Assembly: GCA_005116895.1 (NCBI GenBank)
Contig: SWDO01000018.1
Coordinates: forward strand, 88,157 to 152,156
Source: Nitrospira sp.
Lineage (GTDB): Bacteria > Nitrospirota > Nitrospiria > Nitrospirales > Nitrospiraceae
Reading direction: 5' to 3'
Length of the DNA: 64,000 nucleotides
Part shown: piece by piece, positions 28,013-36,389 of the stretch
Layout: each line of letters opens with the position of its first letter
How positions within the stretch are numbered: the stretch's first letter is position 1
Notes under the pieces: generated by a model
The model's input: the letters and a program-made list of their open reading frames with translations, nothing else
Database searches by the model: none
Told to the model about the DNA's origin: nothing
Position numbers and translations under genes: made by a program

Positions 28013-29137
28013 GTGCCGGCCCGCTTTCGCATCGAAGATCCCACGCTTGCGGGAGCACTGCGCAAGATTGAGCACCTCGTTCGCCGCGCCGGTGGGAGAA
28101 CATGGCTGGTCGGCGGCTCGGTCCGTGATCTGGTGCTCGGTCAACAGCCACGGGATTTGGACCTCGAAGTGACGGGTCTGCCGCCCGGCCAAGTCCATGC
28201 ACTGCTGACTGAGCACTTCTCTGTGCAATTCGTTGGGAAAACATTCGCGGTCTTCAAGCTGCAAGGCCTGCCGATCGATGTGTCCATTCCCTCCCGTATG
28301 CGCACTGACGACACCTCCCTCCCCGGCTTGCTGAGACAAGCCGACCCCAACATGCCGATTGATGAGGCGCTGGCACGACGAGACTTCACCATCAACGCAA
28401 TGGCCTGGGATCCGGACACCATGGAGCTTCGCGATCCCTTCAACGGTCGCGGCGACCTCGATGCGCGGATCTTGCGCCACGCGTCAAACCGATTCGCCGA
28501 AGATCCTCTACGCGTCTTGCGTGGCATGCAGCTGACCGCCCGTTTTGAGCTCACGGTCGCGCCGGAAACCGTGGCCCTGTGCCAGACACTTTCCCAGGAA
28601 GATCACCCAAGCGAGCGTCTGTGGGAAGAATGGAAGAAGCTGCTCCTGCAAGGACGCAAGCCATCGCTGGGATTGCAGTTCTTACGTCACTGCGGCTGGC
28701 TCCGTTTCTATCCGGAGCTCGCAGCCCTTGAAGGCTGTCCACAAGATCCCATCTGGCACCCGGAAGGCGACGTCTGGATCCACACACTCCACTGCCTGGA
28801 CTGGTTCGCTGCGGAACGCACGGGTGATGAGCCGGATGACCTGGCCGTTGGGTTGGGTGTCCTCTGCCACGACTTCGGCAAACCGGCCACGACCAAAGAG
28901 GAAGATGGACACGTCACCTCGCGAGGACATGAATCGGAAGGGGCAGGCCCGACACAACGTTTTCTTGAGCGATTGACCAACCAGCACAGCCTGATCGAGG
29001 AGGTGGTCCCACTGGTATGTTGCCATCTTCGTCCTCGTGCCCTGCATGACGCCAACGCTTCGGACAGCGCAGTCCGCCGATTGGCAAGGCACTGCAGCCG
29101 CATCCGCCTGCCCTTCAGTCTCCGCATGGCTCGTTAG
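28013..29137 (+). CDS. CCA tRNA nucleotidyltransferase / poly(A) polymerase family, short C-terminus
   Basis: 374 residues from GTG 28013, immediately behind the galT stop. The class II head is complete: WLVGGSVRDLVLG, the metal pair PRDLDLEVTG, and RRDFTINAMA, followed by the arm (FAEDPLRVLRGMQLTARF) and an HD domain (HTLHCLDW, LCHDFGKP, GHESEG). It stops soon after the HD domain at LRMAR, while relatives with this domain order usually run tens of residues longer. The tRNA-Arg gene begins 41 bp later. A small insertion or deletion near 29134 may have cut the tail. Catalytic parts are present, so activity is possible. Confidence 0.84.
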   Translation: MPARFRIEDPTLAGALRKIEHLVRRAGGRTWLVGGSVRDLVLGQQPRDLDLEVTGLPPGQVHALLTEHFSVQFVGKTFAVFKLQGLPIDVSIPSRMRTDDTSLPGLLRQADPNMPIDEALARRDFTINAMAWDPDTMELRDPFNGRGDLDARILRHASNRFAEDPLRVLRGMQLTARFELTVAPETVALCQTLSQEDHPSERLWEEWKKLLLQGRKPSLGLQFLRHCGWLRFYPELAALEGCPQDPIWHPEGDVWIHTLHCLDWFAAERTGDEPDDLAVGLGVLCHDFGKPATTKEEDGHVTSRGHESEGAGPTQRFLERLTNQHSLIEEVVPLVCCHLRPRALHDANASDSAVRRLARHCSRIRLPFSLRMAR

Positions 29138-29178
29138 AGCGTGACGCGTGGGGCCCGGTGAAACGGTGCTTCTCCTAC

Positions 29179-29254
29179 GCGCCCGTAGCTCAATGGATAG
29201 AGCATCTGACTACGGATCAGAAGGTTACAGGTTCAAGTCCTGTCGGGCGCACCA
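29179..29254 (+). tRNA. tRNA-Arg(ACG)
   Basis: A cloverleaf can be drawn: acceptor GCGCCCG pairs with CGGGCGC; D arm GCTCAATGGATAGAGC; anticodon stem TCTGA/TCAGA around loop CTACGGA, giving anticodon ACG; T arm ACAGGTTCAAGTCCTGT; discriminator A followed by encoded CCA. Length 76 with CCA. Just behind, CCACAC/GTGTGG (29252-29271) can form a small hairpin. Confidence 0.96.
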
Positions 29255-29453
29255 CACCGCACTTCGTGTGGGCCGCGGGCTATTCAGGCGAAACCTCTCC
29301 ATGTTGATGCCTGCGGATAAACACCTCCAGTAGTCTTCATTCAATTCTGATCACTCGCTCGTGCCGGAAGCCTATCCAACCGAGCCGTTCCCTTGTCACC
29401 GGATAGATAAACCACGCTGCCCTACACGGTCGGTATGAGCGTTCGTTCCCGGC

Positions 29454-30725
29454 TCAACTCCGTGTCGCTGCTCGGGCAAGCAGTTCCTTTTGCAAAGCTT
29501 CGATATCGGCCTTTGCGCCCAACGCGAGCTCCTCCACCTTGCGTTCACTCTCCGGCCCAGGGACATGGGAAAACTCATGGCAGTCTTCATACGCCTGTTC
29601 AGTCGTACCTGTGGCTTTGATGATCATACCGGCGATGACCCCGCCAACGGTTGCCGTGGCAAGCGTCATCGCGATGCCCACAAGTTGAACCCCAACAACA
29701 CCAGGCACCACGACAATCGCGATCAATCCACCCAATAGCCCCGGCATCCCATGCAGATTGTGCACGCCGCAGGTATCGACCAGTTTGATCTTGGATTCCA
29801 GCATCGGCTGAATAAACACATACCCAATGACCGACAAGGCACCGGCAAGCAATCCGATCCCAAATGCGCCAGTGGGACTCACGAGATTACAGGTCGAGCC
29901 GATAGAGACTCCTCCCGCCAGCGCGGCATTGGCCATATCCACCATTGAGGTTTTCCCATGATGAAAACGTGTGCTGAGGAAATAGGTGGCAAGCGTGGCC
30001 CCGCTCAGGGCAAGGATCGTATTCACGATGGTTTGAGGCATTTGCTCGAACGGCACAATCGCAGTCGCAAAGCTCGGCCAAAATAACCACAGGACCATGG
30101 ACCCCAGCATCGCGAACCGGTCGGACGTCGGATCAGATTCAATTGGCTGACTCCGCTGCGCGGCAGTCGTCAGCACCAGAGATGCGGCCAATCCGAAATA
30201 GGCGCCGAATGCATGGATGACAATCGATCCAGCCGAATCCTGAAACCCTTTCGTCAGCCCCGAACCATTGTCCAACACCAAATATTCGTTCAGCGCATAG
30301 AGTGGCACCAACAACAACGTGAGTAACGCGTACTGAAACACCCGCAAGCGTCCGAGCACCGCCCCCATCGCGATCAACGCCGTCGCCACCGAAAACTCAG
30401 CCAGCATCAGAGTCTCGACCGAATGGGCCTGGATCGAATGCCCCACCACTCCGTTCGCACGCAACAACATGTACAGCGGTATCCCCGTTGCGACGACGAG
30501 ATAGGTGCCGGTCGTGGCACCGAACCCATACCGTCGGACGAAGACCATGAGAAAGCCGAACCCGACGACCAGCATGGCCAGGATGTGAATCGAGTAGTTA
30601 TATTGCGCGACCAGGCGCGCTTCATTGACGGCACCAGCCGGCTCTTCGGCACCGACCAAACTCGTGAGGCACAAGAGAAACAGACTTGCTGCGCTGAGCA
30701 TCGGCACACAGAAGCGGTTCTGCAT
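29454..30725 (-). CDS. Rh-type ammonium transporter
   Basis: 423 residues from ATG 30725, with AAGGAGGACTC upstream; the longer frame is unsupported. A signal peptide-like first helix (cut after VGA) is followed by 11 membrane helices. Rh rather than Amt features are visible: LWLFWPSFATAIVPFEQM and DTCGVHNLHGMPG, plus IVIHAFGAYFGL, which together supply the two pore histidines. It closely resembles the Rh50 protein of Nitrosomonas europaea as I remember it. It conducts NH3/NH4+ across the inner membrane with low affinity and high flux. No glnK gene is adjacent. The soluble tail is short and helical. Confidence 0.93.
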   Translation of the reverse strand: MQNRFCVPMLSAASLFLLCLTSLVGAEEPAGAVNEARLVAQYNYSIHILAMLVVGFGFLMVFVRRYGFGATTGTYLVVATGIPLYMLLRANGVVGHSIQAHSVETLMLAEFSVATALIAMGAVLGRLRVFQYALLTLLLVPLYALNEYLVLDNGSGLTKGFQDSAGSIVIHAFGAYFGLAASLVLTTAAQRSQPIESDPTSDRFAMLGSMVLWLFWPSFATAIVPFEQMPQTIVNTILALSGATLATYFLSTRFHHGKTSMVDMANAALAGGVSIGSTCNLVSPTGAFGIGLLAGALSVIGYVFIQPMLESKIKLVDTCGVHNLHGMPGLLGGLIAIVVVPGVVGVQLVGIAMTLATATVGGVIAGMIIKATGTTEQAYEDCHEFSHVPGPESERKVEELALGAKADIEALQKELLARAATRS

Positions 30726-30773
30726 TGAGTCCTCCTTGGACAGTAGGAGTGAATGGGGGGATCTAGGGGTGGC

Positions 30774-30804
30774 AGTGTACTCCACTGGCAAGCGCTCTTG
30801 TCAA
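30774..30804 (-). promoter_or_regulatory. Possible sigma-70 promoter of the Rh transporter gene
   Basis: On the minus strand TTGACA (30804-30799) is followed after 19 bases by TACACT (30779-30774), some 48 bases before the ATG. The -35 box is perfect, but the spacing is long and the -10 box is moderate. Weak prediction. Confidence 0.3.
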
Positions 30805-31169
30805 ACCCCACCTAAGGCTTACTCACGGGACCAATAACCAAGATGCAGCGTCAATAAGTCAGCGAGGAATGAGGAACAATGCTGAAGTAGGCGATAAACC
30901 ATGCGAAGTGCCTGCTTCTCAAGCAAGATCTGCAGCACACACCCCACCCTCGCTATTCCTGCCACCGGCTCGGCATCCGCCATGACCTGGGGAAAAGGAC
31001 ACCGGTTTACTTGTCTGAAATGAGCGACACATTCAAAGGGTGGCATGCGACGGCTATTCGTAACATTCGCAGGTGGGGTACTCGCGGAGTACCCAACTTT
31101 CAAGGGCGCATCACTCCTTTCCCTCTGTACAAACCGGGCCTCGATCTCGCTCCATTTTTTATAGCACGC

Positions 31170-31197
31170 TAGACAGCAGGGCTTCCCTGAGTATAAT
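31170..31197 (+). promoter_or_regulatory. Sigma-70-type promoter of the FlgO/CsgG-like gene
   Basis: TAGACA (31170-31175), a 16-base spacer, then a perfect TATAAT (31192-31197). The first ATG lies only 11 bases after the -10 box, so the transcript would have almost no leader. Either translation is nearly leaderless or the second ATG at 31215 is used. Confidence 0.55.
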
Positions 31198-31208
31198 GAC
31201 ATCAGTTC

Positions 31209-32177
31209 ATGCCTATGATTAGACTTCTGGTACTACTCGTCGGTCTCCTGACACTCTTCTCTCATCCAACCTCGTCGTGGGCTGGGACGAAGTATGAGGA
31301 GGGCCTCAAGCAATTGGCGGACGGGGTGGCTGAAGGAGCCGCCAAGGCAAAAAAGCAGCGCTTGGCGTTTCTCGACTTCACCGATGGAAAAGGGGAATCG
31401 ACTCCGATGGGACAGTTCCTGGCCGAGGAACTCGGAACACAGATCATGGTAGCCGGTGAATTGACGGTGGTGGATCGCGCCCTTGCGTACTCGACCCTGA
31501 AGAAGCTCCACGTTGATCACATCGACTCGGCCCACGCAAAGACCCTGCAGCAGGCGGCCAAAGCGATACGCGCTGACCTGTTTGTAGGCGGCGTCATCCT
31601 CGACACGCCCGATGGCCTACAGGTCACTGTACGGCTCATTACCCCGTCGAATGCCCAGCCGATCCGCGCGATACGAGGGATGCTGCCCAAAGCCGGCCCC
31701 TTGAACGTGTTCTTTAAGAAAGAGGAACCTCCGCAACCGATCACGAGCATCAACAGTCCTAAAGAGGCTCCGACGCAGGTCGGTTTAGGGACCTACCGGA
31801 ACGAGTACTATGAAATGGTGGTCCGATCGATCGAACTGCAGGCCAACCGAGCCAAGGTGGATCTCACCATCGAAAACCTTTCCCGACGCGATCTGAAGCT
31901 CCTCTGTCGATTACAGGAGACACTCCTGAAGGACGAACAGGGAACGGCTTGGCATCAAGGCGTTGGGGACAATCGAGAAGGGCTGTGTACCCATGGCATC
32001 GAACTCTCCCCTCGCCGGAAGGAACGGGCCGTCCTGACCTTCACCGGCTCATCGGAGACAGCAGCCACACAATTCACACTTCATTTTAGCGAAACGTTAC
32101 CTCGGCGAGACGCCTCCTTCGTCATCGATGGACTAAAAGTTGGCTCGCCGTCGGAATCTACGCTGACGACACCGTAA
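31209..32177 (+). CDS. Exported FlgO/CsgG-like domain protein
   Basis: 322 residues; the start is ATG 31209 (31215 is equally possible). A signal peptide ([14 protein letters not shown], cut after SWA) is followed by an alpha/beta domain with [25 protein letters not shown] and ELTVVDRA, and by the [12 protein letters not shown] region. This order resembles FlgO or the nucleotide-free CsgG-like fold of outer-membrane-associated proteins. The C-terminal half is beta-rich and unfamiliar. It is likely periplasmic or outer-membrane bound. First gene of a tight three-gene unit with thiD. Confidence 0.72.
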   Translation: MPMIRLLVLLVGLLTLFSHPTSSWAGTKYEEGLKQLADGVAEGAAKAKKQRLAFLDFTDGKGESTPMGQFLAEELGTQIMVAGELTVVDRALAYSTLKKLHVDHIDSAHAKTLQQAAKAIRADLFVGGVILDTPDGLQVTVRLITPSNAQPIRAIRGMLPKAGPLNVFFKKEEPPQPITSINSPKEAPTQVGLGTYRNEYYEMVVRSIELQANRAKVDLTIENLSRRDLKLLCRLQETLLKDEQGTAWHQGVGDNREGLCTHGIELSPRRKERAVLTFTGSSETAATQFTLHFSETLPRRDASFVIDGLKVGSPSESTLTTP

Positions 32178-32187
32178 AGGATCGCTC

Positions 32188-32988
32188 ATGTCGAAGACCT
32201 TGAAACAAGTACTTACCATCGCCGGCTCGGATTCTGGCGGAGGCGCGGGTATCCAAGCTGATATCAAAGCCATGTCCGCCAACGGGGTGTTCGCCATGTC
32301 CGTCATCACGGCGATCACAGCCCAAAATACCGAAGAAGTGACGGATGTCTTCGAGTTGCCGCCGGCCATCATCGCCTCGCAACTCGACGCGGTCTTCGAC
32401 GATTTCGACGTCGCTGCCGTGAAAACCGGGATGTTGTCCTCGGCGGCCATCGTCGAAGTCGTCGTGAGAATGCTGACACCTCAGCACGTGACCAACCTGG
32501 TCGTGGATCCGGTGATGATTTCCAAGAGCGGTCATGCTCTCTTACGACCGGACGCGGTCGAAGCAGTCAAGACCACGCTGTTGCCGCTCGCATTGGTCGT
32601 GACCCCGAACGTCCATGAGGCGCAGCAGCTGTCGGGTATTGAGGTTGCCTCGTTGGCCGATGCTCGGCGAGCCGCCAAGGTCATTCATGGCTTCGGATGC
32701 AAGTATGTGCTGATCAAAGGCGGCCATCTCCTCACTGAACGGGCGACGGATCTGCTCTACGACGGACGATTTTTTAATATCTTGAAGGGGGAGTTCATCG
32801 AGACCCGCCATACGCATGGCACCGGCTGTACGTTTGCCTCCGCGCTGGCGGCGCATCTGGCACGAGGGCAATCCGTCCTCGATGCGGCACAAGCGGCCAA
32901 GTCGTACGTTACCGAAGCGATCCGTCATGGACTGGCAATCGGCCACGGACAAGGTCCCACGGATCATTTTTATTTCCTCGAGCGGTAA
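32188..32988 (+). CDS. thiD: Hydroxymethylpyrimidine (phosphate) kinase
   Basis: A 266-residue ribokinase-fold protein. Substrate loop [17 protein letters not shown] at the N-terminus, DPVMISKSG in the middle, VTPNVHEAQ, and the anion hole [12 protein letters not shown] with the catalytic aspartate position replaced in the usual ThiD manner (cysteine in GTGC). It phosphorylates HMP-P to HMP-PP for joining to thiazole phosphate. It lies 10 bp behind the CsgG-like gene and 10 bp before the next gene. Together with thiC and thi4 in this window it belongs to the thiamin route. Confidence 0.95.
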   Translation: MSKTLKQVLTIAGSDSGGGAGIQADIKAMSANGVFAMSVITAITAQNTEEVTDVFELPPAIIASQLDAVFDDFDVAAVKTGMLSSAAIVEVVVRMLTPQHVTNLVVDPVMISKSGHALLRPDAVEAVKTTLLPLALVVTPNVHEAQQLSGIEVASLADARRAAKVIHGFGCKYVLIKGGHLLTERATDLLYDGRFFNILKGEFIETRHTHGTGCTFASALAAHLARGQSVLDAAQAAKSYVTEAIRHGLAIGHGQGPTDHFYFLER

Positions 32989-32998
32989 CAGCGCACCC

Positions 32999-34324
32999 AT
33001 GTTGGCACGTCCCTACCCCCCCCTCTCGTTTTGCTTCACCGGCCTTGGCTGGCTGATGGTGTCCTCGATTCTCGGCCTGGCGATTCTTGTCGGACTGATT
33101 CGTGGCACTCCGCTACCGTCATGGGTCCGGATGCTGCATGTCCATGCAGTCTTGGTCGGTGGTGTGGCCCAGATTATTCTCGGTGGATTTCTCCTGCTCA
33201 TCTCTCCGTCGAGCTTGGGAAACCGAAAAGGCGCGGACTCGCATCCCATTGCATTCTGGGCGATGAACAGCGGCTTAGTCGGGATGCTCATGGGGTTCTG
33301 GCTGCATCAAGACACTATCGTAGCCGTCGCCGGTTTGGTGGTCATGGCCGCCTGTTGCTCCGTCATCTCTACCCTGTGGAACCGCGCGCGTCGGATGTGG
33401 ACATCCTCACTGAGCCAGGCCTGGTTCTACGCCCTGGCTCTCCTAGGCCTTGTCGGCGGTTCGGCCTGTGGGGAGATCCTGGCGTTTGGGCTTATGCCGC
33501 AATCCCCTGGCTATGTGCGACTCGCGCACATTCACCTGGTGGTGCTCGGCTTTGTGGTACTGGCCATCATGGGCATGATGCACCATCTCCTCCCGACAAT
33601 CTGGAGCCGCCCTTTCGTGAGCCCCACGCTCGCACAGACAGCGATAGTCTTGATGCCGCTCGGCGTGGCTGTCTTGATCGGCGGATTCCTGAACTCATCA
33701 GTCCCGGTTGAAATGGTCGCTGGCGCCATGCTCTTCACGGGTGGGATTCTCTGGATCGGCAATCTGCTTGGAACCTGGCGCGCCTCGACCCACACCGGTA
33801 GCGCCGCCTCGGACCATCTTTTAGTCAGTACCTTCTTTCTCCTGTTCACCATCATCCTCGGTGTGCTTGTTGGAGCGAATAGCCTCTCGAGTCCCCCGCG
33901 GCTGCCGTACGGCAGACTCCACCTCGTCGCCTATACACACATGACGTTCGTCGGCTTCATCGTGAATGCCATCATGGGCGCGTGCTCCTACTTCATTCCT
34001 ATCACCCTCGCAGCTGATCGTGTCCCCAATACCAAGAAGCGCGGGCCGTATCGTGATCAACTCAACACGATCATGAATCGCTGGAGCACCGTTCAAATTG
34101 CCGCACTCAGTCTAGGAACTATGGGGCTTGGCCTCTTGGCCGCACTCACGTGGAATGTGCCGCTGACCTCCATCTACGTCCATATTGCAACCTGGACGAG
34201 CCTGGGCCTCCTCATGACCGGCTTGGTTCTCTTTTCAGTCAAGCTGACCTCGATCATCGCCAAGAAACCGGACACACTCCGGACAGCACAGACCTCCAGC
34301 GACGAACTGAAACTCACGGCCTGA
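32999..34324 (+). CDS. Heme-copper oxidase subunit I-like membrane protein
   Basis: 441 residues from ATG 32999, with about 12 membrane helices. Conserved-looking histidines lie in or near helices: MLHVHAVLVGG, LAHIHLVVLGF, MMHHLLP and VAYTHMTFVGF. This spacing resembles CcoN/NorB relatives that bind heme, but the full set of CuB ligands is not obvious, so enzymatic oxygen or NO reduction is not assured. No subunit II or cytochrome c gene is adjacent. It may act as an orphan heme protein or quinol-linked module. Gap to thiD only 10 bp. Confidence 0.7.
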   Translation: MLARPYPPLSFCFTGLGWLMVSSILGLAILVGLIRGTPLPSWVRMLHVHAVLVGGVAQIILGGFLLLISPSSLGNRKGADSHPIAFWAMNSGLVGMLMGFWLHQDTIVAVAGLVVMAACCSVISTLWNRARRMWTSSLSQAWFYALALLGLVGGSACGEILAFGLMPQSPGYVRLAHIHLVVLGFVVLAIMGMMHHLLPTIWSRPFVSPTLAQTAIVLMPLGVAVLIGGFLNSSVPVEMVAGAMLFTGGILWIGNLLGTWRASTHTGSAASDHLLVSTFFLLFTIILGVLVGANSLSSPPRLPYGRLHLVAYTHMTFVGFIVNAIMGACSYFIPITLAADRVPNTKKRGPYRDQLNTIMNRWSTVQIAALSLGTMGLGLLAALTWNVPLTSIYVHIATWTSLGLLMTGLVLFSVKLTSIIAKKPDTLRTAQTSSDELKLTA

Positions 34325-34358
34325 ACGTCCGGCCAGGCCGACCCTCTTCCTGATCTCA

Positions 34359-34553
34359 GCCCACATTATTCATGACGGTTCGTCGCGAAATCGCGCAGTT
34401 GCCAGTCGAGACGGGCAAGCGGAGCCGTGAAGGACGGAGGCATACTTGAAGCAGTATGTCGAGGGACTGAACGGCGAGCACGCCCGCCGATAGGCTTGTC
34501 GTAGCGGCGAATCCGCGATTGCAGCAGAAGCGTTCATGAATAATGTGGGCTAC
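34359..34553. repeat. ~195-bp palindromic-ended intergenic element
   Basis: The ends are inverted copies: AGCCCACATTATTCATGACG on the left and CGTTCATGAATAATGTGGGC on the right, 18 of about 20 bases pairing. Inner arms AAATCGCG / CGCGATT also pair. The core has GAGGCATACTTGAAGCAGTATGTCGAGG, a short stem that resembles the GTAC core of the other elements. No protein is credible in it. It lies just before the hydrolase gene at 34579, so that gene's promoter may lie in the element. Confidence 0.75.
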
Positions 34554-34578
34554 CACCGACTCTGATACAATCCCTCCC

Positions 34579-35355
34579 ATGGAAGAACGGTTCTCATTTC
34601 TCGATCCTCAGGGTCATCAGGTCGCCGCCATCTTGACCGTCCCTGACGGAGGAACAGACAAGATAGCCATCCTGTGTCACGGGTTTCTTTCATCAAAAAC
34701 CAGCGCGACGAACAATGCACTGACCCGCATGCTGATCGACCAAGGCATCGCCACCTTTCGCTTCGACTTCTTCGGCCAGGGGGAGAGCGAAGGCCCGTTC
34801 GAACAGATCACCGTCAGCTTGGCGGTTGAACAGGCACAGAAATCGGTCGATCTCATGAGAGAGCGCAGCTATCGACACATCGGCCTGATGGGATCAAGTT
34901 TCGGTGGTCTGGTTGCGACTCTGACTGCGTCGCAACGAACGGACTTGGCCTGTCTCGCCCTGAAATGTCCCGTCGTCGACTTCGCAGAGGAGCTACGACT
35001 TGAATTCGGGGATGACGGAATGGCGCAATGGAAGGCAACCGACACGATTCCGAACATTATGGGCGGCTCCGACCGAATCGCCCTCCACTATGCCTTTTAT
35101 GAAGATGCACTCCGGCAGATCGCCTACGTCCCAGCGCAATCGATCACGGCTCCGACCGTCATTGTGCAAGGCGATCAAGACGAGCATGTCCCGCTCCATC
35201 AAAGCCAACAGCTCTACCAGGCGCTACAGATCAAGAAACATTTCGAGCTGTTGCCAGGTGCCGACCATCAGTTCACGAAGGGGACGGACTTCACGAGGAT
35301 GACTCACACCATTGCCGATTGGCTGATTCACCACCTCTCGACCACTCACCCCTGA
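34579..35355 (+). CDS. Alpha/beta hydrolase (serine esterase/acylhydrolase type)
   Basis: 258 residues from ATG 34579; the longer frame starts inside the repeat element. Oxyanion region CHGFLSSK, nucleophile elbow GSSFGG (serine about residue 106), acid in VQGDQDEHVP and histidine in GADHQF, in the right order. Family members include feruloyl-esterase-like and S-formylglutathione-like hydrolases; the substrate is open. No signal peptide; cytoplasmic. It stands alone, followed by a convergent gene. Confidence 0.85.
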   Translation: MEERFSFLDPQGHQVAAILTVPDGGTDKIAILCHGFLSSKTSATNNALTRMLIDQGIATFRFDFFGQGESEGPFEQITVSLAVEQAQKSVDLMRERSYRHIGLMGSSFGGLVATLTASQRTDLACLALKCPVVDFAEELRLEFGDDGMAQWKATDTIPNIMGGSDRIALHYAFYEDALRQIAYVPAQSITAPTVIVQGDQDEHVPLHQSQQLYQALQIKKHFELLPGADHQFTKGTDFTRMTHTIADWLIHHLSTTHP

Positions 35356-35364
35356 CGAAATGTC

Positions 35365-36231
35365 TCAAGGGTGCTGAATTTCTTGGAGCTCAAACTGCTT
35401 TGGAAGTAGGACGGGCAGAATCACGCCTATCGGATCGCCACGCTTGATCGTCGTGGGCTTGTGCAACTGTAACAGGAAATTGGCGGTGAAGGCTTCGTAG
35501 TCTGGCAACCAGGCATACTGATTCGGCGTGCGCTTATACTCCTGCGTCTTGATACCCTCCCAGACAGCAAACGTCCGGTCCGGGTGATGATAGAAGTGGT
35601 TGGGGAGATCCTTCATCATCAAGCCGACATGTTTGGGGTAGTACAGTCGGACCCCACAACAGAGCTTGGGATACCCGCTGTTCAGAATCAAATCAACGTA
35701 CATGCCGGAAAAGGTCTTGTAACCGAGCAGTCGCTCTTCCTGCGCGATCGGCGGCGATTGCCACTGAACCCCTGATGCCGTACGGCGTAATTTGATATCG
35801 GCCGGACAACGAATAAGCCAGCCGTAGTTGCCCACGGTCCGGACCGGCCCACAGTCGTCCGGCAACACCTTGTATCCACCGGCAGCCAGCGTCCGTTGCT
35901 CATCCAGCGTCATCTGACTCAACATCGGCCGGTGAGGATGAAAATCCAACTTCAGCCGTTCCGGCGGAAAGGCAGTGGAGTATTCTCGCTCCCAATAGAT
36001 GACAATCTTGTCAGCCCCCTCATCCGATGTGGAAGCTTCTACGGATTCTTTTTCCATGGACGATGACAATAATCGAATGAGCCAAGTTTGCACAAGGGGC
36101 TCATCGACAGAATTCCTGAGGGTTCGCTTGGACAGTCTCGTTTTCACAGAGTATACCCTCCTCAACTTTTTACCCATTCCTTCCGAAGAAGCTGTATCGC
36201 TCTGCGGGTGATGTGCTGCCTTCTGGACCAA
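35365..36231 (-). CDS. Hypothetical protein, possibly DUF6065-like
   Basis: Up to 288 residues; ATG 36231 is the longest start, and ATG 36177 (MGKKLRRVYSV) is equally good. Soluble, with no signal peptide. Around residues 75-110 is a YSTAFPPERLKLDFHPHRP block, later GNYGWLIRCPADIKL and GYKTFSGMYVDLILN, and near the end a beta-rich KRGDPIGVILPVLLPKQ. That order reminds me of DUF6065-type proteins, often seen near peptide-modifying enzymes, but the match is from memory and weak. The stop lies 9 bp from the convergent hydrolase stop. Confidence 0.55.
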   Translation of the reverse strand: MVQKAAHHPQSDTASSEGMGKKLRRVYSVKTRLSKRTLRNSVDEPLVQTWLIRLLSSSMEKESVEASTSDEGADKIVIYWEREYSTAFPPERLKLDFHPHRPMLSQMTLDEQRTLAAGGYKVLPDDCGPVRTVGNYGWLIRCPADIKLRRTASGVQWQSPPIAQEERLLGYKTFSGMYVDLILNSGYPKLCCGVRLYYPKHVGLMMKDLPNHFYHHPDRTFAVWEGIKTQEYKRTPNQYAWLPDYEAFTANFLLQLHKPTTIKRGDPIGVILPVLLPKQFELQEIQHP

Positions 36232-36389
36232 CTGGCAGAAACGGTGCTGCGTGTGTCTTGAGTCGCGGGATGGAGATTCCCGCCTGGCACTACTGAGACC
36301 ACACTGAGAAGGCTAGGATCCACGTTTTACTTATTGGTCTGCCAGCACACGTATCATGGCAGGGCGGAGCGTAAGGAGACGCGTGAACA

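Larger units (their letters stand above)
30726..31208. other. Intergenic region between divergent genes
   Basis: It holds the two candidate promoters listed separately and a hairpin at 31077-31095 (GGGTACT, loop CGCGG, AGTACCC). A 127-codon minus-strand frame (30819..31202) covers most of it but has no recognisable features and starts inside the promoter of the next gene, so I do not call it. Confidence 0.5.

Noticed and set aside
30819-31202. 127-codon minus-strand frame
   Set aside because: No ribosome-binding site, no known domain, and it begins inside the promoter of the divergent CsgG-like gene.
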